DNA of 64,000 nt from assembly GCA_024643255.1 (NCBI GenBank), contig JAHENF010000003.1, positions 38,255-102,254 on the forward strand, written 5' to 3'. The translations under genes were made by a program, and so were the position numbers. The notes under the pieces are model-generated. The model was not told the origin of the DNA, ran no database searches, and saw only the letters and a list, made by a program, of their open reading frames with translations. This document shows, one piece after another, positions 1 through 8,013 of this stretch (position 1 is its first letter; every line of letters begins with the position of its first letter). Source of the stretch: Ilumatobacteraceae bacterium (GTDB lineage Bacteria > Actinomycetota > Acidimicrobiia > Acidimicrobiales > Ilumatobacteraceae).

Positions 1-9
1 GCCCTCGGG

Positions 10-336
10 TCAGAGGTAGAGCCCGGTCGATGCCTCGATGCGCTCGGCCGCGACCGCGTGCAGTTCGCGCTCGCGCAGCATCACGTAGTCCTCACCCTGC
101 ACTTCGACCTCGTAGCGGTCGTCGGGGCTGAACAGCACCTTGTCGCCGACCTCGCAGGAGCGGACGTTCTGCCCTTGCGCCACGACCGTCGCCCAGATGA
201 GCCGTTTCGCCACCTGAGCGGTCGCCGGGATCACGATGCCGCCGGACGACTTCCGTTCGCCGTCCTTGTCGGAGATGCGAACGAGGACTCGATCGTTGAG
301 CATCTTGATCGGGAGTTTGTCGTCGTCGGCAACCAT
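10..336 (-). CDS. GroES-like co-chaperonin
   Basis: A 108-residue protein of the GroES (Cpn10) family, which caps the GroEL folding chamber in the cytoplasm. The N-terminal strand LNDRVLVR is typical, followed by a mobile-loop region at about residues 24-41 (GERKSSGGIVIPATA) and a C-terminal strand with GDKVLF and EDYVMLRE. It is slightly longer than the usual 95-100 residues and has an extra C-terminal segment ending STGLYL. No groEL adjoins it, so it may be a second, specialised copy rather than the main GroES. The ATG at 336 was chosen because a TACCCT hexamer ends 7 nt before it; an internal ATG at 303 is the alternative. It is divergent from the hydrolase at 362. Confidence 0.85.
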   Translation of the reverse strand: MVADDDKLPIKMLNDRVLVRISDKDGERKSSGGIVIPATAQVAKRLIWATVVAQGQNVRSCEVGDKVLFSPDDRYEVEVQGEDYVMLRERELHAVAAERIEASTGLYL

Positions 337-343
337 CGGTGGA

Positions 344-353
344 AGGGTACCGT
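344..353. promoter_or_regulatory. Overlapping divergent -10 elements (groES-like / hydrolase)
   Basis: The sequence AGGGTACCGT carries TACCGT on the + strand (348-353), 8 nt before the GTG at 362, and TACCCT on the - strand (349-344), 7 nt before the ATG at 336. The two hexamers share the central TA of GGTACC. Both would give leaderless transcripts. No clear -35 is visible. Confidence 0.55.
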
Positions 354-361
354 CGAAGGTC

Positions 362-967
362 GTGAGCACTTCCGTCTCCCCTCGCGTCGTCCACTTCGCG
401 GCGTCCGACGGCATCGGTCTCGTCGGCGACCTGGCTGTCCCCTCCGATCCGGTGGGCGCGGCCATCATCTGCCATCCCCACCCGCAGTACGGTGGCAACC
501 GGTTCAACAACGTGGTGACCGCGCTCTTCGACGCGCTGCCGGCAGCGGGCATCGCGGCACTCCGGTTCGACTTCCGGTCGCCGTTCACGGGCGGTACAGG
601 TGAACATCTCGATGCGCTCGGAGCGCTCGACGCGCTCGCGGTGGAGGTGCCCGGCGCCGGGCTCGCCGCGATCGGCTACTCGTTCGGGGCGATGGTCGCG
701 CACGGGCTCCGAGACGAGCGCGTGTCGTCGCTCGTGCTGATCGCGGCGCCGTTGGCGATGGCGCCCGACGTCCTCGCGCCGACGGTACCCACGCTGGTGC
801 TCACGCCCGCGCACGACCAGTTCAGCCCGCCCGAGCTCACCGAGCCGATCGTCGCAGGGTGGACGGCAGCGCGTGTCGACCGGCGCACGATCGAGATGGC
901 GGACCACTCCCTGGTCGGCCACACCGCCGCGATCGCCGACGCGGTGACGTCGTGGCTCAGGACTTGA
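362..967 (+). CDS. Alpha/beta hydrolase, dienelactone-hydrolase-like
   Basis: A 201-residue cytoplasmic serine hydrolase of the short alpha/beta-hydrolase type; no signal peptide. The nucleophile elbow GYSFGA places Ser107, with Asp152 in TPAHDQF and His182 in ADHSLVGH completing a plausible triad. The early motif CHPHPQYGG (about 38-45) is characteristic of a family of small hydrolases often annotated as dienelactone hydrolase or alpha/beta hydrolase. The substrate cannot be told. GTG at 362 is preferred because TACCGT ends 8 nt upstream; upstream in-frame starts would run into the groES-like gene. The last 11 bases overlap the 3' end of the convergent aldo/keto reductase. Confidence 0.8.
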   Translation: MSTSVSPRVVHFAASDGIGLVGDLAVPSDPVGAAIICHPHPQYGGNRFNNVVTALFDALPAAGIAALRFDFRSPFTGGTGEHLDALGALDALAVEVPGAGLAAIGYSFGAMVAHGLRDERVSSLVLIAAPLAMAPDVLAPTVPTLVLTPAHDQFSPPELTEPIVAGWTAARVDRRTIEMADHSLVGHTAAIADAVTSWLRT

Positions 968-1949
968 CGGCGGCTTCCATCTCTTCTTTCACCTCGTCGG
1001 TGAGGAGCGGGATCACGTCGACGGTCTCGAAGTTCGACTCGACCTGGCTGACCTTCGACGCGCCGGTGATCACCGTCGACACGTACGGGTTCTTCGTGCA
1101 CCAGGCGAGGGAGAGCTGCGCCATCGTGCAGCCGAGCCGGTCGGCGATCGGTCGGAGCTTCTCGACCCGGGCGATCGCCTCGGCATCACTCAGACGGCCC
1201 GCGAGCCAGCCGTAGCCGTCGAGCGCGGCGCGCGAGTCCTCCGGGATGCCGTCTTTGTACTTGCCGGTCAGCAGGCCCGATGCGAGCGGGCTCCAGATCG
1301 TGTTGCCGTAGTTGAAGTCAGCATTGATCCGCGCGTACTCGCGTTCGACCTTCTTGCGTTCGAGCAGGTTGTACTGGCTCTGCTCGGTGACCGGCTTGTG
1401 CAGGTGATGACGATCGGCGATGTCGATGGCCGCTCGGATCTCGTCGGCCGACCACTCGCTCGTGCCCCAGTACAGCGCCTTGCCGGCGTCGATGATGTCG
1501 CTCATCGCCCACACCGTCTCCTCGATCGGCGTGTCCGGGTCGGCGCGGTGGCAGTAGAGCACGTCGACGAAGTCGACCCCGAAACGCTCGAGCGAACCGT
1601 CGATGGCGTGCATGAGGTACTTGCGGTTCAACGTGTTGTTCATGTTCGGCGTGTCCTTGTGGAGCCCCCAGAACACCTTGGTCGTCAGCACGTAGGACCA
1701 ACGCGGCCAATCGAGCTCACGGAGCGCGGCACCCATGATGGTCTCGCTCTTGCCGCCGGCATACGCCTCGGCATTGTCGAAGAAGTTGCAGCCCGCATCG
1801 CCGGCGGCAGCCATGCACTGGAGGGCGAGATCCGTGTCGAGCTGCGTGTCGAAGGTGACCCAGCTGCCGAACGACAGCACGCTCACCTTGAGGCCGGTGT
1901 TGCCGAGCCGGCGATATTCCATCTTGGGATTCACGTTGGGGGTAGCCAT
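957..1949 (-). CDS. Aldo/keto reductase (AKR6/Kv-beta type)
   Basis: A 330-residue NADPH-dependent aldo/keto reductase with a TIM-barrel fold. The catalytic tetrad is visible: Asp58 and Tyr63 in FFDNAEAY, Lys91 in TTKVFWG and His134 in LYCHRAD. The start [14 protein letters not shown] and the [12 protein letters not shown] segment resemble the voltage-gated potassium channel beta-subunit (AKR6) branch, which includes bacterial YghZ-like enzymes acting on aldehydes; the exact substrate is unknown. ATG at 1949 is chosen because TAGGGT ends 7 nt upstream, whereas the earlier in-frame codons have no support. It stands alone, convergent with the upstream hydrolase. Confidence 0.9.
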   Translation of the reverse strand: MATPNVNPKMEYRRLGNTGLKVSVLSFGSWVTFDTQLDTDLALQCMAAAGDAGCNFFDNAEAYAGGKSETIMGAALRELDWPRWSYVLTTKVFWGLHKDTPNMNNTLNRKYLMHAIDGSLERFGVDFVDVLYCHRADPDTPIEETVWAMSDIIDAGKALYWGTSEWSADEIRAAIDIADRHHLHKPVTEQSQYNLLERKKVEREYARINADFNYGNTIWSPLASGLLTGKYKDGIPEDSRAALDGYGWLAGRLSDAEAIARVEKLRPIADRLGCTMAQLSLAWCTKNPYVSTVITGASKVSQVESNFETVDVIPLLTDEVKEEMEAAVKS

Positions 1950-1956
1950 GCCGACG

Positions 1957-1962
1957 ACCCTA
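1957..1962 (-). promoter_or_regulatory. -10 element of aldo/keto reductase
   Basis: TAGGGT on the minus strand, 7 nt from the ATG at 1949. This spacing predicts a leaderless transcript. No convincing -35 hexamer is seen. Confidence 0.4.
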
Positions 1963-2038
1963 TCCACCCCTCATTCGACCCATCTCGCCCGGTGGCACAA
2001 AAGGGTCCGCCTCGGCAGGATCTGCTCCGGCCGAGCGG

Positions 2039-2752
2039 TCAGAGGGGGCTGACGCCGGCCGCGCGGTCGCTGGCGACCTGTTCGGCCATCAGGTCGAGTG
2101 CCGGTCCACGCAGCTTGCGGATCGTTCGCTGATAGGCCGACGCGTCGAGCGTCGCAGCAAGTTCGGCGGCCACGGTCACCGCTCGCTCGAGCACGTCGTC
2201 CGCCGGCACCACTTCGTCGATGTAGCCGACGTCGACTGCGTCCCGCGGCGTGGTGAGTCGGGCGGTGGCGAGCGCTCGTTGTGCGTGACGCTTGCTGAGA
2301 CGTTCGCCGGCGATCGTGAACGCCCAGTCGGGCAACACCATCTTGATCGCGACCTCGTTGAGGCCGACCTTCGCGTCGATGTCGGCGCCGATGCGCACGT
2401 CGCAGCCGAGCAACACCAGTGCGCCGGCGGCGAGTGCATGCCCCGTGCATGCCGCCACCACCGGGACCGAACAGCCGTAGATGCGTTGGACGAGCGCCCC
2501 GCCATCGGCAACGAGGTTGATGATCGCCGACAGGTCGTCGCCGAACATGACGCCGAGGTCGAACCCTGCCGAGAACCGCCCCGGACGTCCGTTGATGACC
2601 AGCGCGCCCACTTCGGCGTCGGTCTCGGCCTCGGTGATCGCTGCCTGCACCGCGGCGATCACGTCGAAGGACAACGCGTTCGCCTTGCCGTCGTCGAGGT
2701 GAACGATCATGACGCCATCGCGCCGTTCGGTGGTGACTGCTGACGTACTCAT
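2039..2752 (-). CDS. Enoyl-CoA hydratase/isomerase (crotonase family)
   Basis: A 237-residue crotonase-fold protein. The oxyanion-hole segments are [10 protein letters not shown] (first loop) and [20 protein letters not shown] (second). The residue context [10 protein letters not shown] supplies a Glu at the usual catalytic position, whereas a second acidic residue is not obvious. The family hydrates or isomerises acyl-CoA esters; the specific substrate cannot be assigned. It lies 10 bp downstream of hisF on the same strand, yet has its own TAGCGT hexamer 7 nt before the ATG at 2752, so it is probably transcribed separately from the histidine operon as well as by read-through. Confidence 0.85.
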   Translation of the reverse strand: MSTSAVTTERRDGVMIVHLDDGKANALSFDVIAAVQAAITEAETDAEVGALVINGRPGRFSAGFDLGVMFGDDLSAIINLVADGGALVQRIYGCSVPVVAACTGHALAAGALVLLGCDVRIGADIDAKVGLNEVAIKMVLPDWAFTIAGERLSKRHAQRALATARLTTPRDAVDVGYIDEVVPADDVLERAVTVAAELAATLDASAYQRTIRKLRGPALDLMAEQVASDRAAGVSPL

Positions 2753-2759
2753 CCGGCGA

Positions 2760-2765
2760 ACGCTA
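2760..2765 (-). promoter_or_regulatory. -10 element of enoyl-CoA hydratase, inside hisF stop
   Basis: TAGCGT on the minus strand, 7 nt before the ATG at 2752. Its first three bases are the TAG stop codon of hisF. Predicted leaderless promoter; functional use is inferred. Confidence 0.35.
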
Positions 2766-3545
2766 CGCGATGACCGGGCGAACGGAGACGCCCGCGGCGG
2801 CCATCTGTGCCTTGGCCTCGGCAACCGTGTGCTCGCGGAAGTGGAAGATCGACGCCGCGAGCACTGCGTCCGCACGCCCGACGGTCACCCCCTCGACGAG
2901 ATGTTCGATCGAACCGACGCCACCACTTGCGATCACCGGAACGGTCACCGCATCGACGATCGCCTCGGTCAGCACGAGGTCGAAGCCTTCGCGGGTGCCG
3001 TCGCGGTCCATCGAGGTGAGCAGGATCTCGCCCGCCCCACGGCGCACGGCTTCGCGAGCCCATTCGACCGCGTCGATGCCGGTCGGCGTACGACCTCCGT
3101 GCAGGTAGACCTCCCAGCCGGCGGCCGCATCGTCGTCGTCGGATCGACGCTTGGCGTCGATCGCGCACACCACGCACTGGACCCCGAACTCGGCCGCGAT
3201 CTCGGTGATCAACTCGGGTCGCTCGACCGCGGCGGTGTTGACGCTGACCTTGTCGGCGCCGGCACGCAACATGCGTCGAGCGTCCTCCAACGTTCGGATA
3301 CCGCCGCCCACGGTGAACGGGATGTACACCTCGTCGGCGACGCGGCGCACCATCTCGACCGTCGTCTCACGATTGTCACTCGAGGCCGTGATGTCGAGAA
3401 ACACCAGTTCATCAGCACCTTCGAGGTCGTATCGGGCGGCGAGCTCGACCGGGTCGCCGGCGTCGACCAGGTCGACGAAGTTGGTGCCCTTGACCACGCG
3501 CCCGGCCGTCACGTCGAGACAGGGGATGACGCGCGCGACCCTCAT
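2763..3545 (-). CDS. hisF: Imidazole glycerol phosphate synthase, cyclase subunit
   Basis: HisF (260 residues) takes ammonia from the HisH glutaminase and converts PRFAR to imidazole glycerol phosphate and AICAR in histidine biosynthesis. The (beta/alpha)8 barrel carries the catalytic Asp11 ([14 protein letters not shown]) and Asp130 (CAIDAKR), with phosphate-binding loops TVGGGIRT and IASGGVGS. A loop after Asp130 rich in Asp ([11 protein letters not shown]) is longer than usual. The ATG overlaps the hisA stop by 4 bp, so translation is coupled. It is the last gene of the hisC-B-H-A-F run. Confidence 0.97.
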   Translation of the reverse strand: MRVARVIPCLDVTAGRVVKGTNFVDLVDAGDPVELAARYDLEGADELVFLDITASSDNRETTVEMVRRVADEVYIPFTVGGGIRTLEDARRMLRAGADKVSVNTAAVERPELITEIAAEFGVQCVVCAIDAKRRSDDDDAAAGWEVYLHGGRTPTGIDAVEWAREAVRRGAGEILLTSMDRDGTREGFDLVLTEAIVDAVTVPVIASGGVGSIEHLVEGVTVGRADAVLAASIFHFREHTVAEAKAQMAAAGVSVRPVIA

Positions 3546-4261
3546 GACGCCGCCAACGCCGCGAGCGCCTCGACGACCGTGAAGCGACCTTCGTAGACCG
3601 CTTTGCCGGTGATGATCCCGCCCAGGTTCTCGATCCGAGCGAGCGCCACCACGTCGGCGAGGCTCGATACGCCGCCGCTGGCGATCACCGGGGCGCCCGC
3701 GAGTTCGGCCGACCTCGTCAGCCCCTCGATGTCCGGTCCGACCAGCATGCCGTCACGCCCGATGTCGGTGATCACGAACACTGCGGCCGTCGGAAACAAC
3801 TCGAAGGCCTGGTCGAGCATCAACCCGCTCCCCTCGGTCCACCCGTGAACCGCGAGCTCGCCGTTGCGATGGTCGAGCCCGACGGCGACGGGCACCAGCT
3901 CGGATGCCGCCACGACCAGCGACGGATCGCTGACCGCGGCCGAGCCCATCACGACTCGGGCGACGCCGGCGTCCGCGAGTTCGCGAGCATCGCCGGTGGT
4001 TCGGACTCCCCCACCGGTCTGCACCTCGGCCGAGCCGGCGAGCGCCGCCGCGATCGCCGCGACGACCGGTCGATTGACCGGATCGCCGGACCGGGCGGCG
4101 TCGAGATCGACGACGTGCACCCAGGTCGCGCCCGCCGCGGCGAACCCCCGCGCGACCGACACCGGATCGTCGCCGTACACCGTCTCGTCGGCGTAGTCGC
4201 CCTGTCGGAGTCGCACGACACGACCCCCGAGCAGGTCGATCGCCGGATACAGCTCGATCAC
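3542..4261 (-). CDS. hisA: ProFAR isomerase (HisA, possibly PriA-type)
   Basis: The 239-residue barrel isomerises ProFAR to PRFAR, the step before HisF/HisH. Asp9 in YPAIDLLGG is the expected general base; Asp130 (LDHRNG) and Asp166 (TDIGRDG) and the phosphate loops TGGGVRT and ASGGVSS are present. Many actinobacteria use a bifunctional PriA that also replaces TrpF. Here the loop reads VHGWTEG, with His where I recall PriA having Arg before Gly-Trp, so I lean to HisA, but this cannot settle the question. The gene overlaps hisH and hisF by 4 bp each. Confidence 0.93.
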   Translation of the reverse strand: MIELYPAIDLLGGRVVRLRQGDYADETVYGDDPVSVARGFAAAGATWVHVVDLDAARSGDPVNRPVVAAIAAALAGSAEVQTGGGVRTTGDARELADAGVARVVMGSAAVSDPSLVVAASELVPVAVGLDHRNGELAVHGWTEGSGLMLDQAFELFPTAAVFVITDIGRDGMLVGPDIEGLTRSAELAGAPVIASGGVSSLADVVALARIENLGGIITGKAVYEGRFTVVEALAALAAS

Positions 4262-4887
4262 GAGCGGCCGCCACAGATGTCGACGAAGTTCGCCAACAAC
4301 CGCAGGCCGGGGCGGCTCGACTTCTCCGGATGGAACTGCACGGCGAAGACGTTGTCACGTCGGAACGCCGCGTTGATCGTCGTGCCGTACTCGACCGTCG
4401 CCGCGACCACCGAGTCGTCGTCTGGCACACCGTGCAGCGAATGGACGAAGTAGACGTAGGGCTCGTCACCGAGACCACGCAGCATCGGTTCGTCGGGGTC
4501 GACGATGTCGAGCCGGTTCCACTGCATCTGGGGAATCTTCGGCCCTGCGGGGATCCAGGTGACCGTGCCCGGAATCAGTCCGAGACCCGCCGCACCGGCG
4601 TTCTCCTCGGACTTGGTGAACAACATCTGCATGCCGACGCAGATGCCGAGGAACGGACGGCCCGAATCGGCAGCGGCGTGCGCCGGATCCTCCAGGCCCG
4701 CCACTCGCAGCGCGTCCATGCACGCACCGAACGCACCCACACCGGGCAACACGACACCGTCGGCGTCGGCGATCAACACCGGATCGGCGGTGAGCCGAGC
4801 ATCGGCCCCCTCGTGCTCGAGCGCCTTCTGCGCGGAATGCAGGTTGCCGATGCCGTAGTCGAGCACGGCGATGACCGGTCGGGTCAC
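4258..4887 (-). CDS. hisH: Imidazole glycerol phosphate synthase, glutaminase subunit
   Basis: HisH (209 residues) is the class I glutamine amidotransferase that hydrolyses glutamine and channels ammonia to HisF. The nucleophile Cys83 is in GICVGMQ, and His186 and Glu188 are in QFHPEKS. The N-terminus VIAVLDYGIGNLHSAQKAL is diagnostic. The start is GTG at 4887, which overlaps the hisB stop by 4 bp (GTGA); the in-frame sequence further upstream lies within hisB. Next to hisA in a translationally coupled operon. Confidence 0.95.
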   Translation of the reverse strand: MTRPVIAVLDYGIGNLHSAQKALEHEGADARLTADPVLIADADGVVLPGVGAFGACMDALRVAGLEDPAHAAADSGRPFLGICVGMQMLFTKSEENAGAAGLGLIPGTVTWIPAGPKIPQMQWNRLDIVDPDEPMLRGLGDEPYVYFVHSLHGVPDDDSVVAATVEYGTTINAAFRRDNVFAVQFHPEKSSRPGLRLLANFVDICGGRS

Positions 4888-5477
4888 AGCACACCCTTCG
4901 TCGAGGGCACACCGCCGGCATCGTCGATGCGCACGGCATCGCGCAGCGTCCGGGCGAGCCCCTTGAACGTCGCCTCGATGATGTGGTGGACGTTGCGGCC
5001 GCGGATCAGCTCGACATGCAACGTGATGTTGGCCGCCGTCGCGAAGGAAGCGACCGCGTGCTCGGCCAACTGCGGGTCGAACGCCGGATCGCCCAGCGCC
5101 AGACACTCGGGCAGCGGGACGTGCCATTCGACCCAGGGGCGCCCGGACAGGTCGAGTGCAACGTCGACGAGCGCCTCGTCGAGCGGGTACCGACCGCTGG
5201 CGAAACGGCGGACGCCCGACTTGTCGCCGAGCGCCTCGGCGAACGCCTCGCCGATGGCGATCGCCACGTCCTCCACGGTGTGGTGGGTGTCGATCTGGAG
5301 ATCGCCGACCGCCTGCACCCGCAGGTCGAACCCGCCGTGGCGACCGAGCTGGTCGAGCATGTGGTCGTAGAAGGGGATCCCGGTGGAGATGTCGGTGTCG
5401 CCCGTCCCGTCGAGGTCGATGTCGACTTCGATCGAGGTCTCCTTGGTCGAGCGGCGGCGCTGGGCGGTGCGGGTCAT
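4884..5477 (-). CDS. hisB: Imidazoleglycerol-phosphate dehydratase
   Basis: A monofunctional IGP dehydratase of 197 residues with no histidinol phosphatase domain, as usual outside Enterobacteria. Metal-binding histidine clusters appear as FYDHMLDQLGRHGGFD, DTHHTVED and NVHHIIEATFK. It converts IGP to imidazole acetol phosphate. The start at 5477 (MTRTAQRRRSTKETS) overlaps the hisC stop by 4 bp (ATGA). Confident by conservation and context. Confidence 0.96.
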   Translation of the reverse strand: MTRTAQRRRSTKETSIEVDIDLDGTGDTDISTGIPFYDHMLDQLGRHGGFDLRVQAVGDLQIDTHHTVEDVAIAIGEAFAEALGDKSGVRRFASGRYPLDEALVDVALDLSGRPWVEWHVPLPECLALGDPAFDPQLAEHAVASFATAANITLHVELIRGRNVHHIIEATFKGLARTLRDAVRIDDAGGVPSTKGVL

Positions 5478-6559
5478 ACGGTGACTCCATCGGTCGAGGA
5501 AGGGTGGGTGAGCACGTCGGCGAGCGCGGTCAGGAACGCGGTGTTCTCCTCCGGGGTGCCGACGGTGACGCGCAGGCAATCGGTGAGACGAGGCCAGCCG
5601 GAGCAGTCACGGATGAGCACGCTGTGGTCGACGAGCCCCTGCCAGACGGCGAGGCCCTGGCCCGGCCCGACGCGGAACAACACGAAGTTGGCGCCGCTCG
5701 GGAACACCTCGAGGTCCAGGTCGGACATCGACGCCACGATCCGCTCGCGCTCGGCAACGATGTGCTCGACGCGATCGTTCATGTCATCGGAGTACCGCAG
5801 CGCGAGCCGTCCGGCGATCTGCTTCACGGCATCGAGGTGGTACGGCAGCACCACCTTGTCGAGCTCGGCGACCAGCCAGGTCGGCCCCACGAGATAGCCG
5901 AGGCGGGCTCCCGCCATCGACCACGTCTTCGAGAACGTCCTCGTCACGACGAGCGGACGATCCTCGGCGACGAGGTCGAGGGCACTCCACTCGGCGAATT
6001 GGGCATATGCCTCGTCGACCACCACGAGGCCGGGCGCGATCGAGAGGAGCTGCATGACCCGCTCGACCGGCTCGACGAGTCCGGTCGGATTGTTCGGCGA
6101 GGTGAGGAACACGACGTGCGGGCGGTACTCGGAGACCACACGCTCGACCTCGGCGGGATCGAGCGTGAAGTCAGGGGCCCGCTCGCCCTCCACCACCGTT
6201 GCTCCGGTCACCCGGGCGATCTGGGCGTGCATCTGGTAGGTCGGTTCGAACGTCGCGACGGTCCTGCCGGGACCTGCATACGCGAGCAGCACCGTCTGGA
6301 GCACCTCGTTGGAACCGTTGGCCACGAAGATCTGGTCCGGGTCGACCCCGTGGAGCTCGGCGATCGCTGCACGCAGTTCGGTCGCCGCGCGGTCGGGGTA
6401 TCGATGCCATTCGACCCGGGACACCTCGGCTGCCACGGCATCGCGGAAGGCGGCCGGTGGTGGTTCGGGCGACTCGTTCGTGTTGAGGCGCACACGGACG
6501 TCGACCTGCGCCGAGTGATACCCGTCGAGGGCGCGAAGGTCGTCTCTGACGGGAATCAC
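5474..6559 (-). CDS. hisC: Histidinol-phosphate aminotransferase
   Basis: HisC (361 residues) is a fold-type I PLP aminotransferase that forms histidinol phosphate. The Schiff-base Lys211 lies in RTFSKTWSMAG; SPNNPTG (154-160), Asp182 and Tyr185 in VVDEAYAQF are also present. It heads the his operon here. The GTG at 6559 is preferred because it gives the family N-terminus IPVRDDLRALDGYHSAQ and because TACACT ends 7 nt upstream. An ATG at 6613 would collide with the divergent small gene. hisD, hisG and hisI/E are not in the window. Confidence 0.95.
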   Translation of the reverse strand: MIPVRDDLRALDGYHSAQVDVRVRLNTNESPEPPPAAFRDAVAAEVSRVEWHRYPDRAATELRAAIAELHGVDPDQIFVANGSNEVLQTVLLAYAGPGRTVATFEPTYQMHAQIARVTGATVVEGERAPDFTLDPAEVERVVSEYRPHVVFLTSPNNPTGLVEPVERVMQLLSIAPGLVVVDEAYAQFAEWSALDLVAEDRPLVVTRTFSKTWSMAGARLGYLVGPTWLVAELDKVVLPYHLDAVKQIAGRLALRYSDDMNDRVEHIVAERERIVASMSDLDLEVFPSGANFVLFRVGPGQGLAVWQGLVDHSVLIRDCSGWPRLTDCLRVTVGTPEENTAFLTALADVLTHPSSTDGVTV

Positions 6560-6566
6560 CGATCGA

Positions 6567-6572
6567 AGTGTA
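6567..6572 (-). promoter_or_regulatory. -10 element of his operon
   Basis: TACACT on the minus strand, 7 nt before the hisC GTG at 6559, so a leaderless operon transcript is predicted. It leaves little room for a leader-peptide attenuator. Confidence 0.45.
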
Positions 6573-6611
6573 GAGGGAGGCCCCGGCGGGGTCCCGGTAG
6601 GGTTTCGCTCC

Positions 6612-6815
6612 ATGGCCGGATCCGTCGAATCGACTGCCGCCGAACTCGCGGCGATCGCCGACAACGTGGCGCAGTATCGAAGCCGCGTCGGCGGGCTGGC
6701 CGAGCCCTGGGTCGGCTCGGATCGCGACGATCTGGTGGCCGCGATCCGCGAGGCCGAGCGTCAATTGCGCAACGCCGAACGCACGCTGATCAGGGCACTC
6801 CGCGCGGCCAGCTGA
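6612..6815 (+). CDS. Small helical protein of unknown function (67 aa)
   Basis: A 67-residue, alanine- and charge-rich protein with predicted helices and no cysteine, transmembrane or signal segment. The C-terminal half (REAERQLRNAERTLIRALRAAS) has a heptad-like pattern, suggesting a short coiled coil. I do not recognise a family. A TAGGGT hexamer ends 8 nt before the ATG, matching the leaderless pattern seen at neighbouring genes, which supports it as real. It is divergent from hisC and convergent with the 6C-like RNA. Confidence 0.5.
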   Translation: MAGSVESTAAELAAIADNVAQYRSRVGGLAEPWVGSDRDDLVAAIREAERQLRNAERTLIRALRAAS

Positions 6816-6852
6816 CGCCGCAGGTCAGCCGATCGAGCGGGACGACCGACCC

Positions 6853-6954
6853 GAAAATGCGGCGACGGCCCCTCGAAAGGGGCCGTCGCACAGTGCGAGG
6901 CCGGGAGGCGGATCCCAGCCGTCGCAGCAAACCAGGTGGCGGGAACCTGGTCAC
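6853..6954 (-). ncRNA. 6C-like small RNA
   Basis: On the minus strand, two hairpins with C-rich loops are followed by a strong terminator. Hairpin 1 has stem ACCAGGT/ACCTGGT (6951-6945 with 6937-6931) and loop UCCCGCC. Hairpin 2 has stem GGCUGGG/CCCGGCC (6920-6914 with 6905-6899, one G-U pair) and loop AUCCGCCU. This arrangement of two cytosine-rich loops plus a terminator is the definition of the actinobacterial 6C RNA family, whose loops are thought to bind G-rich ribosome sites of mRNAs. Identification rests on structure, not on a search. A good promoter lies just upstream. Start is estimated at 6954. Confidence 0.75.
6862..6889 (-). terminator. Intrinsic terminator of the 6C-like RNA
   Basis: A perfect 11-bp GC-rich stem (GCGACGGCCCC with GGGGCCGTCGC) around a 6-nt loop, followed on the minus strand by CGCATTTT. 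As a perfect palindrome it may also stop transcription from the small gene at 6612-6815. Confidence 0.75.
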
Positions 6955-6959
6955 AGAAA

Positions 6960-6987
6960 ACTATACACCTGAGTTGCACCCAGGCAA
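6960..6987 (-). promoter_or_regulatory. Promoter of the 6C-like RNA
   Basis: On the minus strand TTGCCT (6987-6982) and TATAGT (6965-6960) are separated by 16 nt. This is one of the few promoters in the window with a recognisable -35. It would start transcription about 6953-6954, just before the first hairpin. Confidence 0.6.
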
Positions 6988-7083
6988 GGACCTTGCGCCC
7001 GCACGCAGTTGCTCGTCAACGGGCCCGCCGGGGCGATCCGATCGACCCACCGGGCGCCCTGCAGCGGCCGGTACTCTCGACAC

Positions 7084-8013
7084 ATGCGTTGTCTCGAGAT
7101 CAAGCGCCAGATGGCCACCGACGAGATCGCGCACGTCACCGAACTGCTCGATGCCGCCGCCCGCGCCGACGGTCGCCGCCCGCTGTCGGATCACCTCTAC
7201 CTCGACCTCGTCAACGGTGGCCTCGACGGCTTCGCCGGGTTCCTCGCGTCCGAGCCGGGCCACGACCATCCGGTGGCCTACGCCCAGATCTCGCGCGGCA
7301 ACGACGCCTACGCGTTCGAACTCGTGATCCATCCCCACCACCGCTACGAGATGGCCACCCTCGGGCCCGAACTGATCGATGCCGCGATCGACGTCGTGGC
7401 AGGCGCCGGTGGTGGACTCGTCAACTGGTGGGTGTTCGAACCGACCTCGGCCCACGTGCAGCTCGCCAGCGATGCCGGCATGGCGCCCGGCCGGAGCCTC
7501 TATCAGATGCGCCGTTCGCTCCCGACGGGCCTCGATGTCACGGTGACGACGAGGGCGTTCGTTCCCGGTTCCGACGATCAGGCCTGGTTGAGCGTCAACA
7601 ACCGGGCGTTCGCCGGCCACGGCGAGCAGGGCGGCTGGACACTCGACACCTTCTGTCAACGCCAACAGGAGGCATGGTTCGACCCGGAGGGCTTTCGCGT
7701 CCACGACATCGACGGGCGGATGGCGGCGTTCTGCTGGACGAAGGTCCACGATCCGGCCGCGCGCGGCGAGGACCCACTCGGCGAGATCTACGTGATCGCC
7801 GTCGATCCCGACTTCCACGGACGCGGCCTCGGGAAACAGCTGACCCTGGCGGGCCTCGAGCACCTCGCCGGGCGCGGCATCACCGAGGCCATGCTCTACG
7901 TCGACGCGGACAATGTCGCCGCAGTCTCGCTCTACGAACAGCTCGGATTCAGGATCCACTGCACCAACGCGGCGTTCGTCGTCGACGTGGCACCGAGCGG
8001 CGGTGCATCATGA
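7084..8013 (+). CDS. mshD: Mycothiol synthase
   Basis: MshD (309 residues) acetylates Cys-GlcN-Ins with acetyl-CoA in the last step of mycothiol synthesis. It has two tandem GNAT domains. The C-terminal one holds the clear motifs LSVNNRAFAGHGEQGGWT, AVDPDFHGRGLGKQL (acetyl-CoA loop) and LYVDADNVAAVSLYEQLGF. TACTCT ends 6 nt before the ATG at 7084, so that start is favoured over an upstream in-frame ATG at 7009. It overlaps the next gene by 4 bp (ATGA) and leads an mshD-peptidase-rlmN operon. Confidence 0.93.
   Translation: MRCLEIKRQMATDEIAHVTELLDAAARADGRRPLSDHLYLDLVNGGLDGFAGFLASEPGHDHPVAYAQISRGNDAYAFELVIHPHHRYEMATLGPELIDAAIDVVAGAGGGLVNWWVFEPTSAHVQLASDAGMAPGRSLYQMRRSLPTGLDVTVTTRAFVPGSDDQAWLSVNNRAFAGHGEQGGWTLDTFCQRQQEAWFDPEGFRVHDIDGRMAAFCWTKVHDPAARGEDPLGEIYVIAVDPDFHGRGLGKQLTLAGLEHLAGRGITEAMLYVDADNVAAVSLYEQLGFRIHCTNAAFVVDVAPSGGAS

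Noticed and set aside
5156-7327. Long plus-strand open frame opposite hisB/hisC
   Set aside because: Composition is Arg-rich and low in complexity; the histidine genes on the other strand are unambiguous.
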